Shown piece by piece: positions 33,535 through 41,147 of a DNA stretch of 46,026 nt. Position 1 is the stretch's first letter, and each line of letters starts with the position of its first letter. The stretch covers positions 1 through 46,026 of the forward strand of contig JADFMD010000018.1 in assembly GCA_022564055.1 (NCBI GenBank), read 5' to 3'. This stretch comes from Gemmatimonadota bacterium. Lineage in GTDB: Bacteria; Gemmatimonadota; Gemmatimonadetes; Longimicrobiales; Gaopeijiaceae. Position numbers and translations under genes: made by a program. The notes beneath the pieces were generated by a model, which did not search any database, was not told where the DNA came from, and was given only the letters and a program-made list of their open reading frames with translations.

Positions 33535-35696
33535 GCTTCGCTGGGTTCCTTGCTCATGAATTGCTCGATCGCGGCCTTGGCGTCCTTTGGTGAGACGGTC
33601 TTGAAGTCCACCGGGCAGTTCTCGGTGGCCTCGGCCACGTCCCGAATCGGGCAGCGGTCAACGCCGCTGGCCTTGGCCTCCTCGATGAATTTGCGCATCT
33701 CGGGAGTCAAACCGTCGACGCCCTCGGCTGCCGCCTTGATCTGCTTGGTCTGGAGTTCGCGGAACATGACCAACATGGTGTCCATGTCGAACTCGTCGGC
33801 CTCGATCATGGCCTGCTTGTTCTCATCCATCACAGGCGTGGTGACCCTCCAGAAATCGTGCTCACGCGCAAAGCGCTCCACCGTGTTGCGGGCCAGGGGC
33901 CTCGCGATCAACGGCACCAGCTTGAGTCGCTCGAAGGCCTCCTGGGTCCATTGGACCGGGTCGGCCGCAGTCCGCTCACGCGTGAGCGGGTGACCGCTGT
34001 GCGGGCAGGTGGCGGTGATCATGGGGACGTCCGGCTCCGGGTCGGCATCCACGCCGCTGACCAGCGTCCGCTTCATCGCCTCTTCGGCCTTGACCTCGGC
34101 GAGGACGAGTTCTTCGGCTGTTCCGATCCCCATGATCAACTGCATGTGGGTCGGAAGCAGCTTCGTGATGGCCTCGTCGAGGCGAGCACTGGTGACCATC
34201 GGGAGGCCGCCCGCACCGAGCGGGGGTACCGACGTGCCCGGACTGGCGCCATCGGTGGCGGCCTCGGTTCCGGTGAGGGTCGCCCCTTCGTCGTTGGCCG
34301 AGACGCCGTTGGACGAGGATCCGTTGGCCGAGGTGCCGTTCGACGCGGCCTGCACGATGGCCTCATCCCGGTACACGCCGTTGGCTCCTGGGCCGTAATT
34401 ATCGAGCGTGAATTCTTCCACGGCTTTGCGGGCGATTCCGAGTGCGAACGGCGGTACCCGGAGGATCCGGACTTCGGCCTCAGGCGCCCACTCGAGCCCG
34501 GTCTCGCCGTCTTCTTCGATCCATGGGATGTCGTCCGGGCGCACATCGGTGATGCCGATGAGCAGGATGTTCGTCTGCACGAGCCGGCACAGGTTCTCCG
34601 CCTGAGAGCCCATGTCGGTACCCTCGATCCGGTGCCCACCATGGCGGGCGAAGACCAGAAGGCTGGGGTTGATTTCCTCGACCCACTGAAGGATGCATTG
34701 GAACGGCTTGCCGACGAGGATCTGAGTCTCGACCTCGACGTCGGGAAAGTCCTCAGCCATCACCTCCGCCCTCTTGAGGTTGGCCTGCGCCAGCTTCAGA
34801 AGACCCTTGTCGATGATGTTGTTATGGAGTTCTTCCTGCTCCTCGAACTTGAAGACTTTCGAGGCCTGGACGGAAAGAATGTCCTTGATGTTACCGAAGA
34901 CGGCGTGGTGATACTCCACGTCGAAAGCCGAGCACACATGGAGCTTCGCCCCGAACTCCCGGGCCATCTCCAAAGTCTGCCTCATGGCCTTGTACGCGTA
35001 CGAGGAACCGTCGACACAGACGATCCAGTCGCCACCTGCGAGTGGGCGATCGTCCTTGACGATCAGCGTGTCCTTTTCAACCTGGCGGATGACCCGCGAT
35101 ACCATCCCGCCCAACTGTGAGGCGGGCTGCTTTCCGATCCCGTGGGCACCGATTACGAGGAGGTCATATTCACGCCCACTGGACCCAGCCAGCTTCTCGT
35201 CCTGCTCCTCGTCCTCGGCGACGATCCGCCCGTCCTCGTCCACGATGACATCGCTACGGACGGTGTCACCGCCGTCGTACTTGTCCGCGATGTTGGGGTC
35301 GAAGCCGATCAAGCTGGGAAGGCGGCCGAGGCCTCGGTTGGCCTCCCGAACCACCTCCTCGTAATGGATGCCCTCGAGGAGCTGCCGGGTCAGCGGTACG
35401 CCCGCCGCCTCACAACTGATGGCGGTCTGATCGAGAAAGGAGTCCGAGATGAGCTGCAGCCCCTTCTCGATCAGTTTGTCGTGAATTTTTCGCTGCCGCT
35501 TGATCTCCTTGGCGGATTGAAACTGGGCGGGAAGTCCCGTCTCCAACTGGCGAAACCGCACATCATGAAGGCGCGCCGCATACACATGGTTACCGGTGAT
35601 CCGTCCCTCGAAGCGCTTACAGATCTCGATGGCGCGGTCCACGGCCCAATAGGCATGAGCGGAATTATCGACGGGTACGAAGAGTTCACGGTACAT
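33531..35696 (-). CDS. Tandem universal stress protein domains fused to a PCP_red-like domain
   Basis: About 721 residues. Two UspA-like nucleotide-binding domains lie in the N-terminal half (YRELFVPVDNSAHAYWAVD... and DWIVCVDGSSYAYKAMR...), each ending near a G-x-H-G-type loop (VIGAHGIGKQP and VFARHGGHRIEG). A Ser/Asn/Gly-rich linker (SANGSSSNGVSAND) follows. The C-terminal part has TCPHSGHPL, then a PCP_red-like segment (QWTQEAFERLKLVPLIARPL, about 583-633) and two further Cys-Pro pairs (RCPIRD, NCPVDF). ATG 35696 is preferred over a GTG two codons upstream. First gene of the CydA-like operon, behind a long leader. Confidence 0.8.
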   Translation of the reverse strand: MYRELFVPVDNSAHAYWAVDRAIEICKRFEGRITGNHVYAARLHDVRFRQLETGLPAQFQSAKEIKRQRKIHDKLIEKGLQLISDSFLDQTAISCEAAGVPLTRQLLEGIHYEEVVREANRGLGRLPSLIGFDPNIADKYDGGDTVRSDVIVDEDGRIVAEDEEQDEKLAGSSGREYDLLVIGAHGIGKQPASQLGGMVSRVIRQVEKDTLIVKDDRPLAGGDWIVCVDGSSYAYKAMRQTLEMAREFGAKLHVCSAFDVEYHHAVFGNIKDILSVQASKVFKFEEQEELHNNIIDKGLLKLAQANLKRAEVMAEDFPDVEVETQILVGKPFQCILQWVEEINPSLLVFARHGGHRIEGTDMGSQAENLCRLVQTNILLIGITDVRPDDIPWIEEDGETGLEWAPEAEVRILRVPPFALGIARKAVEEFTLDNYGPGANGVYRDEAIVQAASNGTSANGSSSNGVSANDEGATLTGTEAATDGASPGTSVPPLGAGGLPMVTSARLDEAITKLLPTHMQLIMGIGTAEELVLAEVKAEEAMKRTLVSGVDADPEPDVPMITATCPHSGHPLTRERTAADPVQWTQEAFERLKLVPLIARPLARNTVERFAREHDFWRVTTPVMDENKQAMIEADEFDMDTMLVMFRELQTKQIKAAAEGVDGLTPEMRKFIEEAKASGVDRCPIRDVAEATENCPVDFKTVSPKDAKAAIEQFMSKEPSEA

Positions 35697-36066
35697 AAGC
35701 ACCTCGGGCCTCGGCCCTGATTATCTGACACCCCTCACGTACCGATCGCCCCAAGGCCTTCCGTCGCCCATGAGGGCGGCGGACCTCCGTCCTCGAAGCC
35801 GGCGGGACATCCGTGTGCGATCTGGTTCGGTCTAGAGGCGCGCAGTGGTAGTCAAAATTTCAATACAAAGAAGGGGTACCGATCACCCGGCGCAACCGAG
35901 GGTCGTCTGAAACAAAACCAGCCTCCCGAATTCTCGGGTCGAGCACCGCTGAAGCGGGGGTCCCGACCGCGAGTTTCGACCCCGCTGGCACAGCGTTCGG
36001 ATCAGTGAAAGCAAGGTCCTTCGCGCCCTGAAAATGGGCGCTTGTTCCAAATGGTGCATGTCGTGC
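35697..36066 (-). ncRNA. Long structured 5' leader of the CydA-like operon (candidate cis-regulatory RNA)
   Basis: About 370 nt between the predicted transcription start and the Usp/PCP_red start codon with no convincing gene. On the transcript it contains several stems: GCGCCC/GGGCGC around 36030, a long imperfect stem AGCGGGGTC/GACCCCCGCT (35953-35986) and CCCGAGAATTCGGG near 35930. It does not match any riboswitch class I can recognise. A short reading frame of 58 codons (ATG near 36059) exists but lacks protein-like character. Confidence 0.35.
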
Positions 36067-36072
36067 GAAGTG

Positions 36073-36102
36073 AGTATACCGGACCCTTCTCAGGGCTGTC
36101 AA
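36073..36102 (-). promoter_or_regulatory. Near-consensus sigma70 promoter for the CydA-like operon
   Basis: On the minus strand TTGACA (36102-36097) and TATACT (36078-36073) are separated by 18 nt. Both hexamers are near or at consensus, which makes this the strongest promoter I see in the window. It reads toward the Usp/PCP_red gene and lies just after the ABC permease stop at 36136. Confidence 0.75.
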
Positions 36103-36135
36103 TAAACGGGACGCAAACGGGCGAGCCGACGGATC

Positions 36136-36849
36136 TCATCGGCCGCCGAGCCCTATCGTGTAGCGGCCGGCCGCGGTAATCAGGAGCAACGCAGCGAGCG
36201 TGACTCCGAGCGGAAGTGTGAACAGCGCCGGGGCGAAGTCGGGCCCACCGGCGCCGGCGGCTGCCAGCAAACTCTCATGGAGAGGTCGAAAGGGATTCCA
36301 CGCCTCCAGCGAGGCTTGCCATGTTCCCGGAACAGGAGAACGAAAGGTCCCCGCCCAGTGCAACATCAGGAGGGCAGCCATGGCTGAGAAGAGAGCTCCT
36401 TCGGCGACCGACTTGGCCAAGGCGGCGGTGATCGCGCCGAGCGCGTTCGCCGCGAGCAGACCCAGTATCAACGCCGGCACGACCATCACAAACTGAGATG
36501 CCGAGCTCCCCCTCGCCACGACGATGACCAAAACCGACGGCGCCAGCTCAACCACGTCGAGCGCAGCGGCGGCGAACACCCGCTGCAGCAGGAGTCCACC
36601 CGGGTGAACTCCCGTCAGCACGTAACGGCGGAGAAGCCCCGACTCACCGTCGCGGATCAGCGGGATGCTCGAGCCGAACGTGCCGAACAGCGCGAAGAGC
36701 ACAGTGAAGACGGCCGCAGCGTGCACGGCCGGCGCCGGGCTGAGTGCGACGGTGGCCACCAACGTGAGGGGAACCAGGGTATTGAGCGCCAGGAGGCGTC
36801 GGCGCCGAAGGGCTGTGAGCCACTCCGTTCTCCACACGGGGAGAGTCAC
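36136..36849 (-). CDS. ABC-2/CcmB-like transporter permease
   Basis: 237-residue permease with about six helices (for example LNTLVPLTLVATVAL, FTVLFALFGTFGSS, VVELAPSVLVIVVA, FVMVVPALILGLLAANALGA). The size and helix layout fit CcmB-type or ABC-2 drug/antibiotic exporter permeases. It starts with GTG overlapping the stop of the ATPase frame at 36846 (GTGA). Substrate is unknown; the position in a cluster of cytochrome and cofactor genes suggests haem, a tetrapyrrole or a cofactor. That link is inference. Confidence 0.8.
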   Translation of the reverse strand: MTLPVWRTEWLTALRRRRLLALNTLVPLTLVATVALSPAPAVHAAAVFTVLFALFGTFGSSIPLIRDGESGLLRRYVLTGVHPGGLLLQRVFAAAALDVVELAPSVLVIVVARGSSASQFVMVVPALILGLLAANALGAITAALAKSVAEGALFSAMAALLMLHWAGTFRSPVPGTWQASLEAWNPFRPLHESLLAAAGAGGPDFAPALFTLPLGVTLAALLLITAAGRYTIGLGGR

Positions 36850-37864
36850 GCGTTCTCCTTCTCCGTGCCCAACGCCAGGCCGGTGAAAAGCGTAAACACG
36901 TCCGTGAGATCGGGTTCACGTATCGTAATCCGCTCGATCTTCAAACCCGCAGCGAGGATCGCACCAACCAATTGAGGGAGAACGTCTGCACCCGATTCGC
37001 TCTCGGCGATAATGCGCCCCGGCAGTTGTTGGATCGACACGATCTCTGCCGGTAGCCCGGCCAATGCCGGGAGCGTCGTCGTGGGGCCGACGGACGTCCT
37101 GCTGGCGGCTGTGGGGTCGCCAGGTGTGAGCCCGACCGGGGCCCGACCGGTGGAGGACCGGCGACGTATACTTCGATCCGAGTGGCGCCACCGACCTGGG
37201 CCAGAAGCTCGGCAGGACTGCCGTGCGCCACGACCTCCCCTTCGTGGAGAAGGACGACCGTCGTGGCCAGCTCCTGGGCCAGTGCGGGGTCGTTGGTGGC
37301 GGCGAGCATGCACACGCCATTCCCCGAGCGCTCCTCGAGTATTCGAAGGAGAGCTGCCCGTGAAGGTGGATCCAGGCCGAGCGCGGGCTCGTCCAGGATG
37401 AGCAACTCGGGTTCGTGAACCAAAGCCTCCGCGATGAGAAGCTTCTTCTTCATCCCGTACGAGTACTCCCTCGTGGGAACGTCCAGCGCATCGTCCAGGC
37501 CGAGTGAGGTGAAGAGGGTCTCCAGGGCACCGGCCGCGTCGGCCCTGAGCAAACCGTAGAGCTCGGCGAACAGGAGGCCGTTCTCCATCCCGGTGAGTTC
37601 GTCGACGTGGACCGGTGTATCCTGCACGATGCCGATTCTTCTGCGGAGGTCCCTCGAAAGGGGTTCGCAGGGCTCGCCGAAAAGCTTGAGCGATCCCGGG
37701 CGGGAGCGGAGCTCGGTGGACACGAGGCGAAGCAGGGTGCTCTTTCCGGATCCGTTTGGGCCCATCACGACCACCCGGTCCCCGGGCTCCCCCCTGAGGG
37801 AGACACTTCCTAGACCACGGCGGCCCGAGGGATAGGTGAAGGAAAGCTCTGTGGCTTCGAACAA
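36846..37864 (-). pseudogene. ABC transporter ATP-binding protein with an apparent single-base frameshift
   Basis: The N-terminal two thirds read as a normal ATPase in one frame: Walker A GPNGSGKSTLL, signature EYSYGMKKKLLIAEAL, Walker B LLILDEPALGLDPPS and the H-loop region replaced by LAATNDPALAQEL. After VYVAGPPPVG this frame turns into Arg/Pro-rich nonsense. The natural C-terminus (LPAEIVSIQQLPGRIIAES to DVFTLFTGLALGTEKENA) is in another frame and its stop overlaps the permease start as GTGA. One missing base in the GGGGCCC run near 37138-37144 restores one frame of about 339 residues. Whether this is a true mutation or a sequencing error cannot be told. Start: TTG 37864, two nt after the upstream stop. 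Confidence 0.75.
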
Positions 37865-37866
37865 GC

Positions 37867-38367
37867 CTACATCCCTTCCAGGCCCAACTCCGTACGAGCC
37901 CGGTCCATGATGTCGGGGGTGATCTCCAGGACGCCTCTCTCGCGTGCCCAGTCGGTGTAAATCCGTTTCACCATCCCCCGCACGAAGCTGGGTACTCGCT
38001 CGAGCCGGCCGGCGGCCTCGGACGTCCACACGATGCGGCCGGCGGTGGCCTCGCCGGGGCTCGCCTCCTCGCCTTGGGCGGCCGGCGCGCCCGAGGTGAG
38101 GGGGATATCCTCCGACAGAACGAACGCTTCGTCGCGGCCGCCCTCGAGCGAGGTGCGGGCCAGCTCCATTGGCTGCGCTGGGACTTCCCGTCCGCCGATT
38201 TTGATGCCCAAGCTTGAGACCAGCTGTGTCTCCATCGGATTGGTGAGCATCGCCATCTCCCGTCCGCACGACCCGCACTTGAATACCGCCGCCAGCGTTC
38301 CGTCTCCGGGGAGCTGTCGCTCGGCGAACTTCATGATGTCGTCGCAGTCCAGGCAAAGGAACTTCAC
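37867..38367 (-). CDS. Zinc-ribbon protein with C-terminal PCP_red-like domain
   Basis: 166-residue protein. The N-terminus has two cysteine pairs (CLDC and CGSC, about 30 residues apart), a zinc-ribbon or Fe-S pattern. After a variable acidic linker, residues about 113-166 form a domain like the C-terminal PCP_red domain of light-independent protochlorophyllide reductase subunit B (VWTSEAAGRLERVPSFVRGM, then WARERGVLEITPDIMDRAR). It starts with GTG overlapping the Mrp stop (GTGA). Such proteins are known as 'PCP reductase family' in organisms without chlorophyll; function unknown. Confidence 0.8.
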   Translation of the reverse strand: MKFLCLDCDDIMKFAERQLPGDGTLAAVFKCGSCGREMAMLTNPMETQLVSSLGIKIGGREVPAQPMELARTSLEGGRDEAFVLSEDIPLTSGAPAAQGEEASPGEATAGRIVWTSEAAGRLERVPSFVRGMVKRIYTDWARERGVLEITPDIMDRARTELGLEGM

Positions 38368-39287
38368 GAGCCCGTCTCCTCGACCACCCCGTCTTCGCGG
38401 ATCCCAACGTGCTCTTCGACTCGGTCGGCCAATGTGAGAATCGCCCGGCTCGAGTCGGCATCGGGGTCCGTGATAACCAGCGGGGTGCCCGAGTCCGTGG
38501 CCGCTCCGAGTCGTGGATCGAAGGGGATCTCGGCCCAGAGCGGTACGCCCGATTCCTCTTCGAGCCGTTTGGCGCCGTCACCCGCAAAGAGGTCGGACAC
38601 ATGGCCGCACTCGAGGCAGGTGTGGCCGGCCATGTTCGAAACCAGCGCAACTGTCCCCACTGCGGCCTCACGAGCCATACGAACGGACTTGGAAACCACG
38701 AACCGAGATGTCTCCGACGGGGTCGTGACCAGGAGCATCTGATCGAGGTCCGGGACCAACTCGAGGAGCCGTGCAATCTTGTCTGTCCCAGGTGGAACGT
38801 CGACCAGGAGTATGTCCAGCTCTCCCCACTCAACGTCCCCCAGAAATTCCCGGAGGACCCCAGTTTCGAGAGTGCTTTGCCAGATGAACCTCCCCATGGA
38901 CGGCTCCCGCCAGCGAAGAGGGGCGTCCTCTTCCTCCTGGAGGAACTCCATGGACATTACCCGTACACCGGACGGGCTTCGGGCCGGCTCCACTCCGCTT
39001 GCCCGATCGGCGAGGCGGGCCCCCGATACGCCCAACATACGGCCTAGCGACGGTCCGTTGAGGTCCGCGTCGACCGCCCCGACGGCGAGCCCTCTGGCCG
39101 CGAGAGCGGCGGCAAGGTTGGCAGTGATGGCACTCTTGCCGACGCCGCCCTTACCGCTGGCGATGGCCACCACGGACCGAACCAAGGCGAGGCGTTCGGC
39201 TAGGCGGTGGTGCTGGTCCAGCACCTGCTCGAGCAGGCCCGAGCCGGTGTCGTGCGGGACGTCCTGGTAGGTTCGAATTTTTCGCAT
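38364..39287 (-). CDS. mrp: Mrp/NBP35 family Fe-S cluster carrier ATPase
   Basis: 307-residue P-loop ATPase of the Mrp/NBP35/ApbC family, which binds and transfers 4Fe-4S clusters. Visible are the deviant Walker A SGKGGVGKS, Walker B-like ILLVDVPPGTD and the CxxC cluster motif (TCLECGHVSD), flanked by VALVSNMAGH. The N-terminal about 40 residues lack the usual DUF59 domain. It lies 60 bp after the ferredoxin gene and overlaps the PCP_red protein gene, suggesting Fe-S delivery to the neighbouring radical SAM or PCP_red proteins. Confidence 0.92.
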   Translation of the reverse strand: MRKIRTYQDVPHDTGSGLLEQVLDQHHRLAERLALVRSVVAIASGKGGVGKSAITANLAAALAARGLAVGAVDADLNGPSLGRMLGVSGARLADRASGVEPARSPSGVRVMSMEFLQEEEDAPLRWREPSMGRFIWQSTLETGVLREFLGDVEWGELDILLVDVPPGTDKIARLLELVPDLDQMLLVTTPSETSRFVVSKSVRMAREAAVGTVALVSNMAGHTCLECGHVSDLFAGDGAKRLEEESGVPLWAEIPFDPRLGAATDSGTPLVITDPDADSSRAILTLADRVEEHVGIREDGVVEETGS

Positions 39288-39347
39288 TGAATTCGTGGTT
39301 ATCCAAGGGGCTCCGGGAGCGGGTCGACCCGCTCCCGGGCGACCCTC

Positions 39348-39596
39348 TTACGGAGCGAGTTGCTTCCCCTCTTCGTCGAAGGCTGTCAGTGCGTCCACGG
39401 GGCAGGAGGCGCAGGCCCCGATCAGTCCTTCCCGACTGATCGGTCCCACCTCACTTACGAAGACCGCGATGTCCTCGTCGTCGAACTCGAAGACGCCTGG
39501 CGCTGCTTCAATGCAGTCCCCGAAGCAGACACATAGGTCTCGGTCGATATGGATCCGGAGACCCGCTATGATTTGTTCGGACATGATATCGGACAT
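39348..39596 (-). CDS. Small single-cluster ferredoxin
   Basis: 82-residue ferredoxin with one 3Fe-4S or 4Fe-4S cluster. Cysteines lie in DLCVCFGDCIEAAPGVFEF and CASCPVDAL, the arrangement of cytochrome P450-type/Streptomyces ferredoxins. An additional Cys between the first pair may supply a fourth ligand. ATG 39596 is chosen; ATG 39584 is an alternative and neither has a strong ribosome binding site. First gene of the operon with mrp and the ABC genes. It could donate electrons to the radical SAM enzyme, an inference from position. Confidence 0.85.
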   Translation of the reverse strand: MSDIMSEQIIAGLRIHIDRDLCVCFGDCIEAAPGVFEFDDEDIAVFVSEVGPISREGLIGACASCPVDALTAFDEEGKQLAP

Positions 39597-39756
39597 ATAA
39601 CAAGGTCGAAAAGAACGCTCGTGACCCTCTCCGGTGGGTGGCGGAGGCATTTCACCCTCTCCGCAGAACTGGAGCGAGTGAGCCGTAACGTGTCCGAGAG
39701 TGATCGGGGGGGCAAGGGGATTCCTGGCCCCGAATCATTGATAGGGGAGAGCTACT

Positions 39757-40905
39757 GTGGACGAACATGATTCGGAGGCCCATCAGCGCACCGACCATGG
39801 CCACGGAGGCTCCGCCGATCCCTCCGAGGGTCGGTTACGAGTGACGACGAGCGCGACTCTCCACTGTCTGTTGGGTTGTGGACTGGGAGAGGTGGTGGGT
39901 GTGGTCATCGGAGTCGCAATCGGGCTGTCGGCGGTCTGGACGCTCGTTCTTGCCGTGGTGCTCGGATTCGTCTTCGGGTTCGCGTTGGGCATCATCCCGC
40001 TCTTGCGGGCGGGATTCTCGCGGTCTTGGGCGATCCGCCAAGTGTTCGTCGCCGCTTGGCCGGTGAACTACTGGTTGGTGGGGAAAGGCATCCGGCATAT
40101 CCACGGAACCACGGGGACTCCGAGGATGATGCGATCCGCTTCCGACTTCCTTCACCTGGGCTTCGGCCTCGTTTGTCTCGGCGTGGGCCCGCTCGGCCTG
40201 GGGGCTCAGCAGGCGGGGGAGGAGACCCGCAATTGGGCGGCCAAGGGCGAGGTCGGCGGTAACGCGTTCTTCGGAAACACGAGTCAGTCCGCCCTGACCG
40301 CCGCCTTGTCCGGCGATATGGGCCGAGGCTTCCTCCGGCTAAATGGCCGAACCGGTTTCGCCTACGGTCGCGCGACGAACGAGGCCGGTGAGATAGTCAC
40401 GAACAAACGGGCGTGGGATATGGCCGTCCGTTTGGACTTCGATTCGGGCAGCTCGGCGGGGGCGTTCATAGTGAGTAAAGTCGAATCCATATTCGAGAAG
40501 AAGATCGATCTCAGATACAGCGCGGGTGCAGGCGGGAAGTACGGGATCGGTGGGGATGGAATCCAGGCCGAGTTCAACCTGGCCCTCCTGGTCGAGAAGA
40601 CGATTCCCCACGAGGGGACGGGTGTGCCGGAGGAAGTGGTCGCCAAATGGGCGGCCGGCTTTCGTCTCGAACGCGCGACGGACGGAGGGCGTGTCCGTTT
40701 CGAGACCGTAACCTCGGTTGAGCCGGAGGTTCGGGAGGTAGGTGTGTTCACGCTCACGTCGCGTAGCAGTCTCGCGTTTCAACTCAGTCAGCGCGTCGGC
40801 GTACAGTTTTCGTTCGTCGACAGCTTCGACTCGGAGGCGCGGTCCCGTGGCGCTCAATCCAACAACGACGGGCAGATTTTCTTCGGGGTGGTGGGGACCT
40901 TCTAG
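39757..40905 (+). CDS. In-frame chimera of a shortened DUF4396 membrane protein and a DUF481 outer-membrane-like protein
   Basis: 382 residues in one open frame. Residues about 34-115 resemble DUF4396 (ATLHCLLGCGLGEVVGVVIG, FGFALGIIPLLRAGFS, and the end segment AAWPVNYWLVGKGI). The middle helices expected between LLRAGFS and AAWPVN appear to be missing. Residues 124 on look like a new protein start (MMRSASDFLHLGFG, a signal peptide ending GLGAQQ) followed by a DUF481 beta-barrel-like domain (NWAAKGEVGGNAFFGNTSQSA to the terminal FFGVVGTF). ATG 40126 or 40129 may be the true start of the second gene. GTG 39757 has GGGGAG nine nt upstream. Confidence 0.65.
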   Translation: MDEHDSEAHQRTDHGHGGSADPSEGRLRVTTSATLHCLLGCGLGEVVGVVIGVAIGLSAVWTLVLAVVLGFVFGFALGIIPLLRAGFSRSWAIRQVFVAAWPVNYWLVGKGIRHIHGTTGTPRMMRSASDFLHLGFGLVCLGVGPLGLGAQQAGEETRNWAAKGEVGGNAFFGNTSQSALTAALSGDMGRGFLRLNGRTGFAYGRATNEAGEIVTNKRAWDMAVRLDFDSGSSAGAFIVSKVESIFEKKIDLRYSAGAGGKYGIGGDGIQAEFNLALLVEKTIPHEGTGVPEEVVAKWAAGFRLERATDGGRVRFETVTSVEPEVREVGVFTLTSRSSLAFQLSQRVGVQFSFVDSFDSEARSRGAQSNNDGQIFFGVVGTF

Positions 40906-41003
40906 AACAGGCCTGATACGACCCGTACGACCCACGCGATGGCGAAAAGCAGGGCGACAACACCCAGCAAGGGGACACGGGCACCCGGCAAGCCCGGGGG
41001 CAT
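40902..41003 (-). CDS. Possible 33-residue single-span membrane protein
   Basis: ATG 41003 to TAG 40902 encodes a short peptide with a hydrophobic helix (VPLLGVVALLFAIAWVVRVV) and a Gly/Pro-rich start. It overlaps the DUF481 stop by four bases, convergently. No clear ribosome binding site. It fills most of an otherwise empty 242-bp gap; the remainder of the gap shows nothing I can name. Weak candidate. Confidence 0.25.
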   Translation of the reverse strand: MPPGLPGARVPLLGVVALLFAIAWVVRVVSGLF

Positions 41004-41147
41004 CAGCGCAGATCTTCTCGACCAGCGTGCAAGAACCGGTCCGTTCGGGAGCGTTGTCGCATCCGAGGCGCCGAGGATCTACCTTGGTTTCCCCAACAAG
41101 CCGGAAAGTTGATCCTTCCCCAAGAGCGTTGAACTCGGGAGATCTCC

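Noticed and set aside
33858-35120. 420-codon plus-strand frame opposite the Usp/PCP_red gene
   Set aside because: Antisense shadow; the minus-strand gene has recognisable Usp domains and operon overlap.
35860-36102. 80-codon minus-strand frame starting at 36102
   Set aside because: Its start codon is the TTG of the -35 box of a near-consensus promoter and its product has no protein-like features.
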